Assembly: GCA_022316685.1 (NCBI GenBank) | Contig: JAKJHU010000054.1 | Coordinates: 1,736,001 to 1,800,000, forward strand | DNA from: Progne subis subis | Lineage: Eukaryota; Chordata; Aves; Passeriformes; Hirundinidae | Direction: 5' to 3' | DNA: 64,000 bases | Part shown: positions 1 to 48,260 of the stretch, piece by piece | Layout: each line of letters opens with the position of its first letter | Position numbering within the stretch: the stretch's first letter is position 1 | Notes under the pieces: generated by a model | What the model saw: the letters and a program-made list of their open reading frames with translations, nothing else | What the model was told of the DNA's origin: nothing | Database searches by the model: none | Made by a program: the position numbers and the translations under genes

Positions 1-239
1 ATTTGGTAATTCGCTGAGCAGCAGTTGGGCTGTTGCCCAGGGTGAGCCGAGGGTACCGCGGCCATCTCCATCCCACCAGTGACCACGGGGCTGGACTTGC
101 AGCCCCCCTCCTTTCCCCACCAGCAGCCAAAAGACCAACGTGAGCTTCTGCCAGCTGCCAGAGCCTTCTATCCCCAACAGAGAATCATCTGCTCCCTTTG
201 GAGAAGTGCCTTTCCAAGCTCTTGTGCAGCTGCCAGCCC

Positions 240-520
240 ACGGGGGACAGAAGCCGGCCGTCACCTCGGCTCCCGACCCTGCCCGGAGCTGCTTGGCCTC
301 CCCACGCCGGAGCTCCACAGCCCCGGCCTCGCTCCTGCGCCTCTGCCGCTCCAGTTGGTCTGGAATTTGCCTTTCCCATCTCTCAGCTCCTCGTTTTCCA
401 CCCGGCCCCTCTGTGGTTTGCAGCTGGCAGCGGGTGTGGGCCCCTCCCCAGGGGAGGCCGAGCGTCTCCGAATGCGCACGCACAGGGGAAGGGAAATGCT
501 GGTAATTAACGGGATGAAGT
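240..520. promoter_or_regulatory. CpG-island-like segment inside CUX1 intron
   Basis: About 20 CpG dinucleotides lie in roughly 280 bp of about 60-65% G+C, for example around ccggccgtcacctcggc, acgccgg and the run near 458-482. The adjoining intron is CpG-poor. The intron precedes CUT repeat 3, where mammals start the short p75 (CUT-3 plus homeodomain) transcript. An alternative promoter is therefore plausible, but I see no convincing TATA box or start motif. It may instead be an enhancer or a CpG-rich repeat remnant. Confidence 0.4.
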
Positions 521-3500
521 AATAAGTAATGAAATGAACAACAGTGGAATTTACAGAGCTCCAACTACTCAATGGCTGTGGGTTTCTCTCCCTAACTACA
601 CCCCCTTTTTGGTAACTCTCATGCCAACTGCTACTCTGTGAGCTACCTGAGAAGCCTGAGGCAATAATGGTCAGGGAAGTTTTTTTTTTTTCCCCACACA
701 GCTTAAAAAACATTTTCATTTATTAATTCTGCTCTTTGAAAATAAAGACTTTAAGGATAAGGCATTGCTGTGCCTGGCTCAGTGCTCTGCAGAGCCACCC
801 TTGAACTCCTTGCTTGGGGATGTCACACTAAGGGGGAGTGAGCGTCAAGGACCCACATTCCCAAATTAACCACAGAAACAAAACTTAGCTGCAACTTGAC
901 TGGGTAACTTCTCCAAAACGAATGTCAGGAGTCCATAACTGCACTTTGGAGTGAATTAAATTTGCCTTCAGAATCCAGCACAGGTCTTCTCTTTGCTGTA
1001 TTAACACTGTATTTGAGTCACAAGGAGTATCTGCCTAGAAAACAGCGTTCACCCCCTCATTTTGTACTTTAGCCCTTCTGTAACAGCAAAGCCGTGAGCA
1101 CAGTGAAGCCACGGTCATCTTCTGCAAATTTAATCACTGCGTGCTTCCATGGACAGAGAAGGATACAACCAGGAGAGGAATTTCTCCACGAATACTGACT
1201 ATTTGTAAAGCATCACTGATGGAAAAGGAGCAGGGCCGTGGGAGGCAGCCTGGGCAGGACAGGCCTCAGCAGGAAACGGGAATGCCCAGCTGATGGCCAG
1301 GAATCAGAGCCATCAGAATCAACTTGAGGCACTGACTTCATGCTGCATTCCCAGGTGCCAGTGAGGTGCCCTGACAGCGATTCTCCTGGTTTTATTGATA
1401 CCAGAAAGGCTGCCAGGGAGGTTTTCATGGTCCAAATGTCAGGGAAATGGCACAGAAGATGATCACACACGTTACAGACAGACTACAACAGCTGCCCTTA
1501 CGAGGAGCCAACTGATACCCTATGGTTTGAAATCAAGACAGCCACGGACAACTGCTCCTGAGCCCAATCCCAAACCACACAGAAAGAAGGTGGAAACTTC
1601 ACCAGGATGTGCCAGGGTGCTCCAGGGATAAGCATGAAGGTAACTCTTTGACCTAGTTATTCAGCTCTGAACTTTAAAACCACATTTGCACCTAGCACAA
1701 AAGGCCACAGCTTTCCCAAGTCCAAGACTCAATAAGTGGTTATCAAACACAAAACATCTCTGCAAGGAATTCCTGCAGTCGGCTGTCTGAGGCATGTGAT
1801 CTCCCTTCTCTTCCATTTCACAGACTACATTAACCACAAACATTTCATGTCATACATTTTTATTAACCTGGAATGCCAGCAAATGACTGCAAAACCATCT
1901 CTTTTTTTTCTTTTATTTTTTTGATTCAACAACAGAAACCAGCTCCAGTTTGAGGAGGTCTGTCAGCATCACTGCACTGATCACTTTGGTGATGTCACAG
2001 CGTAAGGATTCAGCTCTGCCCGTGCTCTGGAGCACCACTGGGCAGCTCTGCCCACCCAAACAAACCAGAACAGCACAAGAAAAGATGATAAAACACAGGG
2101 AAATGGGGGTAAGAGCTCCTCCTTTGCCACCACAAAGCTACTGAGTTCTTCCAAGAAGTGCATCAGGATGGCATTCCCAAATTTGGGCTGCCAGCCTGAA
2201 CCACGCTCTCTCCCTACTTTGTTTCTCCCAGAGCAGCCAACGTGACAGAATTCTCATGGTATCAGGAAAATGGGAATATCCACCCAGCACACAGTTAACT
2301 ACCTGCCCACTCAGCAGCTTCTGTACTGGCAAATGTACAAGGAATCTGTACTACATAAATAAACGGCTTTGCCATCACACCCCGATCTCTCTGGTAATAT
2401 CACAACAACACTAAACCATCCTGAGGTTTTTCTGATTTGTGCTCCCAAGGGATGATAAGAAGTAATCTCCCCGTTGTTACGAATGCTTTGTTTTGAAAAG
2501 AAAGCTTTTATGCATATTTTAGTTGATCTAAATACAGTAGATCTCGCGTTTTTAAATCACCAGATAATACGCAATTATCTCAAGCTAGATTCTGATTTTG
2601 AAACAAGCTCTAATTAGCTCCCCATTTTATGCTGCTATAATCCTTTCTTCAACTCCCATGAGTGTTACTATTGCTAAGCAGCATGAGGTTAGGAATGATG
2701 GATGATACCCAGAAAGGAAGACAAACAAAAGGGAAATTCAAAATCCCCTGAGATCACCCGCAGCTGTATCGGCAAATGAAGATTTCCACATTAGGTCATA
2801 AGACGACCCTTACAGAAACACACACCAAAAAGGCACGTCTTCTTCCCACTGAGTATTTTCAAGCCTTTAATGTAGTATATAGAGAATGTATGTCCTTCAC
2901 AGAGGATAAAGAAAAAAGTGAGGGTAAAAACTCTGCTTTCCTGCCAGCAGCCACGGAATCAACGGCACCAGAAAAGGAAATTCTGTCTCAATCTCCTATA
3001 GATACTCAGCACAAGCCCCCAAAATAAAACCAACTAATAAAAGCTGTGCACTGTACAAGTATTTAGAAAAATATCTGAGCCTTCTCTTGGCACATGGCAA
3101 CTGTTCAAACCCAGCCCAGCTCCTATCAGCAGTAATGCAACTAAATAAGGGCCAAATTCATCATGAAAAAATGCTGATGCAGTTGGGTGACACTAATTCA
3201 ACTTTTTTTTTTCCATGTGATTTGGTCCATGCTTTTGACACATAAATCATTAAAAAGGCAGATTTACCCAAGGGCATTAGAGCATTTAGGTGGAAAGAAA
3301 TACAGAGGAAAAAATGTTAGAAAAGGCACAGTAATACTATTTTTGACCACCTAGGGTACAGACACCATTTTTGTGCGAAACATGTTCCCTGAAACTTGCA
3401 CAAAATCACCAAGCCTTGAGGAAAGCTCACAGGCAGAAAACACAGGTCTCTACCTGTCTGCCATTTTGGTATAGGCTGTTTTTTATAAATTTCACAAATA

Positions 3501-5435
3501 CAGCTTCCAAAGAAGAAAACCAAGCCTGGCTTCTCTTTGCTATCCCAACACATACATAAATATATAAATACATATATATTTATCCATTCATTATATGAAA
3601 CATTCATGGGCCCGTCCGTCCACACGTGAAAATGGAAAATTACCGGACAAAAGGTAAGATTTTCATGAATGAGGCGTTAATCAAAACCTCACGATCCAGA
3701 AGTGTAACTAACTGGCTCGGAAATCCAAAAACTTTGCTAGTTTGATAGAATAGAGCCAAACAGCAATGAAAATACTCCCAGCTAATAAAAGTTTGAGTCG
3801 TTACTATGCATGTTGACACTCTGTACACTGAAGACCATCTTGGCAAAGCACTCAGGAGCCACCGAGTGTATTAGTTTAATTTCACTTCTTTCCCTTCATG
3901 CATTCAACAAGTTCCAAGCCAATTATATTACATGGAAAAGGCTCCAGACCTTTCCTCGTTTCAAAACTGTTCTGATTAATTTCTGTTTTAAAATTACAAG
4001 TATGCAACCTTCTCTGCCTTGATTTTCCTGGGAAATGTCTCAGAAGACCAGAAAATTGGAGCTGTCTCTCTCTTTTTTTTTTCCTCCCTGCCCTGGAGTG
4101 ATGGATCTTTCACAAATGCATAATTATTATTACCTTTTCCAAACTGTTTGCTGCATTTTTAATTACAGAACAGCTGCTAATAAAAGGAAATTACCAAACT
4201 GCCCTTCCTCATTCCAATAACTGGGTTTTTGCTCTTTTGTTCTGCTTGGTGTCACAACCTTCCTTATTCCTTCACACAGAGAAAGGCACCAAGAAAAGAA
4301 CATTTTGTACAACAATTCTATTTTTAATCCTCCGAGAGGAGGTAGAAAAGGGCAGGAGCCCATTTTCTCATTTGTAAGTCAGCTTTAAGGAATGAAGGAG
4401 GACAATCATCAATAACACGATTTTATTAGCTGATAGGAACGTGTCACCTCACAAAATATTAGCTCAAGGGCAGGAACTGACAAACGACGCTGGGAGTGTG
4501 GGAGGGAACAAAACATCTCGGCAGCAAAACTGAACTTCCTGAAGGAAATCACATTCAGCTCCCAGAGATCCCCCCGGGAATCCAGAAGGTGGTCGGATTT
4601 TAATACTATGGGCTTGTCTTTCCCTCTTTTATAATTAGAGTTAGTCATAAATATGAAGATTAACAATAACAATGCAGCATTACCCAGCTCCTCTGATTTC
4701 GAATTCCCCCTAAAATGGCTACAATTAATTACTCATATTTTCCACGCCGTCTCAGGCGTTTGTAACTGTGACACTCTTGCATGGCATTGATGCCACAAAA
4801 AAAAAGTACTCAATGGCATGTTTTTAATGAACCATCACAGGAAATTTCCATGTTCCCTAAATGCTTGGCTATAAGTAACAATAGCCCTATGATTGCAAAT
4901 AATTTTCTCCCATTTTGGTTTTGTTTCCATGGCTTGTTTTTACTGGGGGCATTTTTTTTTTTTCTTTTATATATTTATTTTCAACTGTTCTCCTTAAGAA
5001 AAAACGTGGACAGAATATCATCACGAATTTTCTTCTAGTAAAATCTTTCAGAATGCAAAACAGTTTCCCCAGAAGAGAGAAAAAAACCACTTTGGTTGGG
5101 ATGTTTAGAGTAAAGCCAGTGAGCTGAAGAAAAAAAAGGGAGCATTTCAGAATAGCAGAAAGGTGAAAGAAGAGCACAACCCATCGCTGTGTGTGCCCTG
5201 AAATGCAGCAATTCTCCAACACAGGGCACTGGCTGCAAGCACAAAGCAGGGCATGGGTATTTTTCTGGAGTGTTTTACGTCAGTGAAGCATTTCATTGGT
5301 AAAGAGGCTGTGTGGGTAGAGTTTGGTATCTAACAGCAGGAACACAGCTGTTCTCTCCTGTCCCAGCCTCCCTCCTATCCTGTGACCATCTCGAAAGCCA
5401 CTCACTTCCCTGACACTCAGCTTCGCTGCATCTGC

Positions 5436-5461
5436 TTTTTTATTTATTTTATTTTATTTTT
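5436..5461. repeat. (TTTTA)n simple repeat
   Basis: ttttttatttattttatttt-type units on the plus strand, read as A-rich in the CUX1 pre-mRNA. Confidence 0.88.
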
Positions 5462-5970
5462 GCAAGTGGAAAGGAGGGGAAAAAAAAATAAAAGTCAGCT
5501 GGGACTATTTAATGAAGCTTGAAAAAGACGTAACGTGGTCTGTTCCCCACCTTCGGATTAACAAAGCAGATTTTGTGCAAAGGAGAGTGGAAAAAAACCT
5601 ACCACCGAGTGAGGCAGCTGGAGTATGTGGATCACATTACAAACCAAGGGCTTGTTTTACAGCCATTGTCACATGTCACATTGATAAGCTGAACTATGGT
5701 AAAAAAAAACCCCTCACAGAGCCAATGATCTCTAAGATCAGACAGAGTCTCTTTACCTAATATATGCAGCTAAATGTGTGTGCTCCCTACATCTGCCATA
5801 GCAACAAGGAGAGAAGGAGGAATTAACTGCATTAATAAAAAAAACCCCCAACAAACTGAAGGGACTCCTGTATAATACGACAAAACGTGAGAAACCTCTC
5901 AGCATCAAAGCAAATGCAACAAAAGCACAGAGAATTATTTGAGAGCAAATCATTGAAACCAGCTGATTAC

Positions 5971-42054
<36,084 letters not shown>

Positions 42055-44149
42055 CTGGGAGAACGAGAGAGCAGAAGTTTTGTTATCACACAGAGAACGG
42101 CTGCTGCACGAGCCCAGGCACAGCAACAGGCACACAAACACCACCAATTGTCAATATTTATTTGTAAAAGGACACGACAGGACTGAGCAGCTCATCTCCT
42201 GACTGGTGAGATCCTCTGGAGTTTTCTGGACCAGTCTGCAAATCTCCAATTCCTTTGCTTGTTCCCTGTTTTGCAATGCAATAGCCAAACTGATATTCAT
42301 TGGATCTTTGAAGGTCTTACTCCCCAAAATTCCAGGCAGTGTCATCTTTCCAACATGTAAAGGTGCTTCCCAAATGATAATTATGGAGAAATCAAAGACT
42401 GAGTTCTTCGGTCAACTCCCCACTTATACAAAAGCAACCAGCTACTCTCCTGTTTCAGTGTGCCCAGAAGTTTGGTTCTCAATTTGGCTAAAAAAATTAG
42501 ACATATAAAGAGGTCAAAGAGACCAAGAAATTCAATTTTACATTACGTGGAGAGGAGGGTTTTTTTTTAATTTATCAAACTCTAAATTTAGATTCCTAAT
42601 GCACTTTGCAAAGCTGAATTGGAAAGTCAAAGGGTTGAAAATTATACAAATAGTCAAGGAAAAAAGAGATCCTTCAGATCCCTGTGTTAGGGAGCAGCTC
42701 CCAGACCTGACCCCTCAAAAATCAGCATTTCTAATACTTCACTCACAAAAACGGACCAATCCTTAAGCAATCTTTTCTTATCTTCATGCTCAATCATGGG
42801 CAAATATTTCCCACTCAGGCTCTCACCTGGGAAAGGCACCAGGAAAAAGGGCTGACAGCCCTGAAGAATGTTCTGTACCAATATAATAAGACATATTTTT
42901 CTCCCCAGACATTTTGCCTGTCTTCTGTGCCTGGGCCATATGGAAGCAATAAACACTGTCCTCATCTCCTCTGAACAGCAGCTTTACCAGCAAGTCCTTT
43001 TGCAATCTGCCAACACCATAATGTCTGGTTTTTGTTTTTAATCTGTAGCAGATCATTATGAGTAAAAGCTGTGAAATACTGGAATCCCCTTCCTCTGCCC
43101 ATGCCGAAAAGTCAGGGTTTGTTTTTCTGCTGATTCCCACAGAAGATGCATTTCCCTGTGCAGGTGTTCGTTAGGAAAGATGGCTAATTGAAGCACATCA
43201 GGGCTCTGGCACACTCCACACTGGATCATTACAGTGAATATTGACTTATTCCTCAAAAGCATTTTAGGCTTTTGGGTGTACACTTAGGGAAATGCAGCAA
43301 AGGATCATAATAAGTAAAAGTGCATGTATATAAATTAATGGAAAAATTATTTTTAATTACCGCCTTTAATGTTGTTGAGGCAACATGAACTGCCTCCTGA
43401 AAAAATCTTTTGGACAATAATGGAAAACAGATTAACATGTGTTTTCTTGTGCAGGAGAAGCTAATGTGCTCTTACGCTGGGCAGAAATCCTGCACACCAT
43501 GTTTGGAATTAATAATAAATAATGGTCATTACTTACTGAACTGAACAACCACTGCCTGGGCAAAAAAGGATTCAAGGGAGCAGCCACAGGACTGACCCAG
43601 GCACGTTAACATCAGCCTGCAATAACACTCTCAATCTCTTTAGCCTCTGCAGTTGTGAAACATCTTTTTTTTAGACTCCAGGCCCAAAAAACTTATTAAC
43701 ACACTTATGGAAATGACAGTATTTCACGTGAAAAAGATGTCCCAAAACCCATGCAAGCGACCCCACCATGTATCTGTAACAGAGATAAGAGGGAAGAGAG
43801 CATCCCAACACACTAAAACGATGCTTCCCAGCATTTCACGAATATTTTTAGCCAGGATAGTTTGAGGATCCTCTTTATATAAGCTTCTGCATTCGGGCTC
43901 AATTTATGTGTGAATGCCTGAGGTTATATGGAGCCAGTAAATGAAGTCTGGGTTATGTCACACGGTTCCCAGAGCGGAGCTGGGAATGTCCCAACCCAGC
44001 ATGCCAGCTCCAGCTGAAGCCAATCCAGCTTCCTCTCCCTCTCTGGAAAATAAAATCCCTGCATTTCCACCCAAACAGGGGGTGCCACATATCAGCCAAA
44101 GGTCTGGAACAGCACAGCACCTGAGAGGAGTGAAAGACTCGGAAGCAAA

Positions 44150-44480
44150 AAACCCCTGGGCTTGGGAGAGGAAGGGAGAGGCTTTGGGAGCAGAAGGTGG
44201 GCTTTCAGCTCAGGCAGGGAAACTCCTTTTTTTTCTGGTAGAAAGGAAGATGACTCTGATGGAGAAAAGATGAGTGGGAAGGGGTGGAAGTGTGAGGGAG
44301 TCTGGACCCATCCAAAGACCTTCAGCCACCTTGAAAGGGGCAAGGTAAGGAGAGCCAGAGGTCAGGAAACTGGAGAAGACAGAGGAGCAAGGGAAGGAGC
44401 AGAGGGATACCTGAGACCAAGGGATCAAGGGGAGAGGGGACCAAGAGCAGTACAGCAGAGGAGCACCCCGAGCCAGAGGA
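44150..44480. repeat. purine-rich (G/A) region
   Basis: The plus strand is dominated by gagg/agag/ggga words for about 330 bp. On the transcript it is pyrimidine-rich. There is no regular unit. Confidence 0.6.
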
Positions 44481-45484
44481 AAGGTGAGTGGCTGCCAGGG
44501 AAACACAAGATGGTGCTGGAAAAGCAAGGTAAAAAGACTCAAGCCTGCATTTAAAATGGAGAGAAATATTAATACTGGTATTTGTGTCCCATTTTGGCCA
44601 GGGTCAGGATTTAAGAGCTCTATTACAGCACTGGGATACACAGCCAATTACAAAAAAAAAAGCAAGTGAGGATATAGAATGCCATAAAAATGACATTTGT
44701 GCCCTTCAGCGTGTGCAGATAATTCTGACTGAATCCAGTAAAGTGTCAAACTGTAGCCAAAGGCAAAATTGTCCCTTTGTCCTTGTATCCAGACACACCA
44801 GCTGACTGATCCTGAACTCCCCTTTCCCTCCTACGTTTTTTTCTCCCAATCTTTCCAGCACACCTAATAAAAGGATGCAACATCTCCAAAAAAATTCAAG
44901 TAAACACCTCCAGCCCAGCAGTCTGCACACCGATGGAGGGTAATGCTGCAACCATAAATGTTATCTTTAAGTAAAGTAATGAATTAAATTACTCTGTATT
45001 CTTTCCTAGCACAAGTGTCAACAGCATTCAGGGGAATCTTCAAAAGGAATTCAGGCTTTTCATTTTAAAAGCTCGACTACCACATCAGTAGCTGGCACTC
45101 AGCAGCCTAAAATCACTTATTTGAGAAAGTCTCTAATAGCTGCATTCACTGTTTGCTCAGCACAAGTATTTATTATAAAATAAATTACAGTTCTCACACC
45201 TTTTATGCACTCACAGAAACAACCTGCAATGATTTATTGTTTACAAAGGACTGTGTCAAATTCAGACCTGTCAGGCACGAGGCAGCTCCGCTTGGCTCAC
45301 TGAGAGAGTCCCACACAGGTCATGTTTGATGTATTTGCCCTCCACTACATTTGCTCATTTTCAAGCCCTTCCTATTTCAATATTTCTCTTTTATTTCAAT
45401 GGAACAACTTGGCAGGCAAAGCACCATCCAGCTCCGGGCTTGTCCTGCAGGTTTGCACTGAAAATCTGATGGGAATCTTGAAGG

Positions 45485-45646
45485 GAACTTGGAAGGGACC
45501 TTGGAAAATCACCTTTTTCCACCCCTGCCATGGGCAGGGACACCTTCTATTGTCCCAGGCACTGCCAGGGATCCAGGGGCAGCCACAGCTGCTCTGGGCA
45601 CCCTGTGCCAGGGCCTGCCCATCCTCACAGGGAAGAATTTCTTCAC
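45485..45646 (-). mobile_element. CR1 LINE, truncated 3' end
   Basis: Minus-strand CR1: aacttggaagggacctt, ccacccctgccatgggcagg, actgccagggatccaggggc and ctcacagggaagaatttctt. More diverged than the copy at 33802-34104. It is opposite in orientation to the copies at 39262 and 40464, on the other side of the exon at 42006-42054. Confidence 0.92.
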
Positions 45647-46440
45647 CTAAACAACAAATTTGTGGTTATCCAGAATCTACCTGTGACCAAAGTCACCCCA
45701 TGTGAACTAAACTGACTTTTAGGAACAAGGGATCTGATTCTTTCACTTTTAACTTTCTTTATTCCTGAAGGAACACACACCTTGGCCCCACATGAGCGTC
45801 TCGATTTCCCCATCACCCCAAGAGAGGCAAGGAGAAAAGTTCTTTCTTCAGAGACAGAGAATGAGGGTAATTAATAACAGGAAGCTATTCTGCTAAAATA
45901 CACTGATATTTATGGTGGGTTACGCCAGATTTCCACATTGCGACCCAACATTAATCAGGTTCGGTCAAGGGTGATACTTTCTAAACATTAACACAGATCA
46001 TGAGAAAAAGCTGTTTTCAGAAATAAATGTTATCTACCCAGTGTTTTTGCATTCCACGGATAATATAATCATTTATCTGATCTAGTTTCTTGTAATCTCC
46101 GTGGTAGAGGAAAAGTAATCATGTAAGCGAGACAGCTCTTCAGGGTGTTTTACAGCTTGTTCTAAGTTTCAGTGTTTTCAGACTAAGGAATTTAGGAAAT
46201 CAAATTTTAAGCCCAAGCATTTGGAGCTACAAAATCAGCATCGCCACGTAAAAAGAATCTGAACTGTTGGAACAGCATGACCATGAAATATTTTATTATT
46301 TCTTCTCTCGGTACTGTGTTTGAAGTAAGAAACAAAATGCATTAAAAGCTATGGATTTTACAAGGTATAAGCTTTTACCAGTCATGAAACAGCCCTCAAA
46401 GCTAACATGCCATCTATAAAAAACAACTTAAGGAGTTGGG

Positions 46441-46458
46441 AAAAAAAAAAAAAAAAAA
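46441..46458. repeat. poly-A tract, 18 bp
   Basis: Uninterrupted A-run on the plus strand, without an associated retrocopy. Confidence 0.95.
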
Positions 46459-46980
46459 CCCAAACCACCCCACTTTTCAATTCAATTGCTTATGGGAAAT
46501 AAAAAGTGCAGAAAGGCTCGACTTTCATTTTAAGATCAAGAAAACAGGTTTGAACAGCATAACAAGTCAGCAAATTCAAGGGTTGGTAACAGCGAAGAAG
46601 CTCACTTCTTCTTCTAAATAAAATTAAATCAGACGAAAACCCCGAACACCACAAAGTTATTCACTTGTAAACAAGAAGAATCTGGACTTTATGATTAAAA
46701 TCCAGTTGATCCAAGCCCTTCATTTAGCTACTAGCTTAAAGAGGCAGAAACAATTCCTTTTTTATTAACGTGACAAGTGAATGGTTTGCCAAATCTTGTG
46801 GCTACAGCCCCCTAAACATTCAAACTTACTCAACCTTGAAGGAAACTGCTGTTGGATTCTTTATACATGGAAGGACTGAAAAATACAGATGACACTTTGG
46901 AAATTGCAGTCAGTGGCGTGGCCAAGAAACTTCCCTACCCGGGCAGATTAATACTTTGGTTTGGCAAAAAACAAACAACA

Positions 46981-47007
46981 TTTTTCTTTTTTTTTTTTTT
47001 TTTTTTT
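46981..47007. repeat. poly-T tract, 27 bp with one C
   Basis: T-run interrupted by one C on the plus strand. It is about 400 bp from the long poly-A at 47389-47415, so the two could pair in single-stranded form. Confidence 0.95.
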
Positions 47008-47388
47008 CCCCCATACATTTGTTTTCTTTATAAACATGTAAAAGTTTACTAGTCGGAGCAAACGGTATATGGAGCCAGTGGGGCTTGTTAAAATGTTCTA
47101 ATTACCCAAACATTTACACAGGCAATTTCAAACTAAAAGCAGACATTATCAACTAATGTGCATTTATGTTTAATTAAGGAAAAAAAAGAGAAAAACCCTC
47201 CTTGTAACGTATATCTGTGATCGGCACAGAGCAGATTTTGGCCAAATTAGGTAAACAGCTCAGCCTCTTAAAATTACAGGCAGTGCAACCGAGCGCTTGG
47301 CCAGAACAAGGCAAAAAAATGTGAGGTTATTTGGGATATTTGGGAAGGGAAGAAGAGAAGAACAGGGGCCAAAACATTTAAAGAAAGG

Positions 47389-47415
47389 AAAAAAAAAAAA
47401 AAAAAAAAAAAAAAA
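47389..47415. repeat. poly-A tract, about 27 bp
   Basis: The longest uninterrupted A-run in the window. No retroposed coding sequence is visible upstream. Confidence 0.95.
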
Positions 47416-48241
47416 GGAGCAAAAGGCAGTGCGGTGAATTTTTTTCAGGTTTCAATGAAATTTTTATCAGGGAAGGTTCCTGGTTCTAGGAAGCAATTTC
47501 GGATCACTAAACAATGGCAGAATTGCCTGCAGCTCAATGATCACGGCATTCACTCAGGGCACAAGAGCATTCCAGCATTTGAATATTCAATTTTATTTTT
47601 TCTTTAAGCAAAGCAGAGGGATGACAAACTCCCTACCCAAATTCAAAGCACTTCCTAAGCTCTGCTGGGGACGCCCTCATCTAATCCCTGCTCCTCAGTG
47701 ACCTGCCAAGGTGCTCAGGGTTTGTTGCCTAATTTCTAGGAAAGAAAAAAGCAACAAACACTTTCTTAGAAAGTTTCCAAAGGAAGCTAATATAAAAAAC
47801 CCACTAATTTTGTTTTTTGGCACTTTATGAGTACCACTGTACACAGATATCCATGTTTTTTTTAGAATTCATAATTGTTCCAATACAAAAAACATCCACA
47901 GAGGATACATTCACCTTTACTGCCAGTACAAGATGGAATGCTAGGCAGGAGGGTTGTACAAAGAACAAAATAAAAAGTGATTTCAGCATGACATGTCAAA
48001 GGGGAAGATCTCACACACTTTTTACTGCTAAGTTCTCAAATCTACTTTTCAAATTGCAAGAGCTATAGGTTAATATTTTCTTTCAGAGCAGCCCTCTAAG
48101 GATCTTCAGATCAGATAATCCTTTTTCCAGTGTCATATAAATCCAGGCCTCTTGTAAAAGAATTTCTCTGTTCAGGGATTCATAAATCCACCAAGTTTAG
48201 TAATGAACTGGGTGTTTCCTTTCCTAGGAACTCAATTGAAG

Positions 48242-48260
48242 AAAAAAAAAAAAAAAAAAA
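48242..48260. repeat. poly-A tract, 19 bp
   Basis: Uninterrupted A-run on the plus strand in an otherwise ordinary intron segment. Confidence 0.95.

Larger units (their letters stand above)
1..5970 (-). other. CUX1: CUX1 intron between linker exon and CUT repeat 3 (3' part outside window)
   Basis: No CUX1 exon, other gene or clear transposon copy is recognisable. A G+C- and CpG-rich block occupies about 240-520. The rest is A+T-rich, with short poly-T/poly-A runs, an AT-rich patch at about 3553-3590 and a (TTTTA) run at 5436-5461. Segments near 2470-2720 and 4660-4800 carry many TAAT-type homeodomain-like words and look unlike repeat sequence, so they may be conserved noncoding DNA. That cannot be shown without alignment. 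Confidence 0.8.

Noticed and set aside
79..719. Long overlapping open frames on both strands
   Set aside because: They follow from high G+C, resemble no protein I know, and occur in several frames at once; no splice-bounded CUX1 exon fits.
47389..47415. Long poly-A considered as the tail of a processed pseudogene
   Set aside because: No coding-like or intronless gene sequence upstream and no target-site duplication seen.
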